Source: Algoriphagus halophilus (lineage in GTDB: Bacteria > Bacteroidota > Bacteroidia > Cytophagales > Cyclobacteriaceae). Taken from it: a DNA stretch of 64,000 bases. This document shows, piece after piece, positions 63,639-64,000 of the stretch (position 1 is its first letter; each line of letters opens with the position of its first letter). The stretch covers positions 248,001-312,000 of the forward strand of contig NZ_FSRC01000001.1 of the NCBI RefSeq assembly GCF_900129785.1, written 5' to 3'. The translations under genes were made by a program, and so were the position numbers. Below the pieces are notes generated by a model. That model saw only the letters and a list, made by a program, of their open reading frames with translations. It made no database searches and was not told the DNA's origin.

Positions 63639-64000
63639 TCAGGAAATGAGCGGATCTGATATACTTTCTTCTCCATTTTCCGATCTTCCGGCAAAGGTGC
63701 TTTCCAGTCCATCGGCTTTGACAGTGAAATCGTACCATCCTTGTGAAGATTCAAAATTCAATTCTTTGAGGATTGATTTTCCTGTCGCCAATGAGAATGA
63801 ATAGTTTCCTTCTCGATAATTATTTTCTACGATTTGAATGGCAGAAGGCCCCAATTGACTGGTCAATAGTAAGTTCACAGATCTACTGATGGATCCACCC
63901 ATTTGAATGGGTTGCATGTCAATTTCCAAAATGGATGAAGACGAGGATCCTTTGAACTCTCTGTAAAAGCCATTAGGTCCATAGACCCTGAGATGGAATT
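63639..64000 (-). CDS. C-terminus of phosphocholine-specific phospholipase C
   Basis: Only the last 120 codons are in the window; the frame continues open to the right edge. The visible part contains VYGPNGFYREFKG, then IEIVENNYREGNYSF-like strands and the family-typical ending GWYDFTVKADGLESTFAGRSENGEESISDPLIS in pieces (GWYDFTVKADG, FAGRSENGEE, SISDPL). That pattern is the duplicated C-terminal domain of Gram-negative non-haemolytic/phosphocholine-specific phospholipases C. The enzyme cleaves phosphatidylcholine and sphingomyelin outside the cell and is usually Tat-exported, which cannot be checked here. It is one of four secreted phosphoesterases in this window. Confidence 0.82.
   Translation of the reverse strand, partial: FHLRVYGPNGFYREFKGSSSSSILEIDMQPIQMGGSISRSVNLLLTSQLGPSAIQIVENNYREGNYSFSLATGKSILKELNFESSQGWYDFTVKADGLESTFAGRSENGEESISDPLIS

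Noticed and set aside
1..64000. tRNA, rRNA, CRISPR array, transposase and prophage genes
   Set aside because: None seen: no repeat-spacer pattern, no cloverleaf I could recognise, no transposase or integrase motifs.

Overview
The window looks like chromosome of a Bacteroidota, most likely Cytophagales (Cyclobacteriaceae, Algoriphagus-like). The reasons are a SusC/SusD pair, many Sec, lipoprotein and Tat signal peptides on catabolic enzymes, MacB/FtsX-type permeases of about 800 residues, a planctomycete-type DUF1549/DUF1553 cytochrome, starts without strong Shine-Dalgarno sequences, and moderately AT-rich DNA. This taxonomy is inferred from family content only. I see no rRNA, tRNA, CRISPR array, transposase or phage gene, and no recognisable transcription factor.

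Layout. 1-13 kb: a truncated DUF1549/DUF1553 cytochrome, a DUF4136 lipoprotein, an SDR, a cysteine-free thioredoxin-fold protein, a secreted DinB-like protein, a FtsX-type permease, a prohibitin, a gamma-glutamyltranspeptidase, a helix-hairpin-helix protein and a Tat-exported Gfo/Idh/MocA oxidoreductase. 13.3-16.2 kb: pntAA-pntAB-pntB transhydrogenase operon with a strong terminator. 16.4-18 kb: a secreted calcineurin-type phosphoesterase. 24.3-18 kb (minus strand): a tight five-gene set with a PqaA-like hydrolase, a CE15-like esterase, a BNR-repeat sialidase-like protein, a DHDPS-family aldolase and a sodium/solute symporter. This is a candidate carbohydrate release-import-cleavage operon without SusC/D. 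24.5-33 kb: a PhoD-like phosphatase, a small membrane protein, a BamA-like barrel, a canonical GH33 sialidase, and a phosphodiesterase/alkaline-phosphatase fusion.

33-50.4 kb: a polysaccharide-utilisation-type locus. An 830-bp AT-rich leader with a perfect 28-bp dyad precedes susC-susD. Around it lie four secreted S1 sulfatases (two a tandem duplicate), a beta-propeller glycosidase and a type-B carboxylesterase, with a small ABC transporter between them. The substrate is probably a sulfated glycan. 50.5-54.7 kb (minus strand): an unusual run of four exported enzymes, namely a Tat class-V PLP enzyme, a Tat TIM-barrel isomerase, a Sec-exported RidA and a Tat M20 amidohydrolase. It looks like PLP/imine chemistry moved outside the cytoplasm and is my best candidate for an undescribed system. 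55-64 kb: a DUF6544 membrane protein, a class I/II aminotransferase, a GH106 family glycosidase, a TonB receptor paired with a Cys-rich small protein, and the C-terminus of a phosphocholine-specific phospholipase C running off the window.

Together the genes suggest a scavenger of complex, sulfated or sialylated glycans and organic phosphate. Four different secreted phosphoesterase types (calcineurin-like, PhoD-like, alkaline phosphatase fusion, phospholipase C) occur in one window. Functions are assigned from motifs read by eye; no database search was run.
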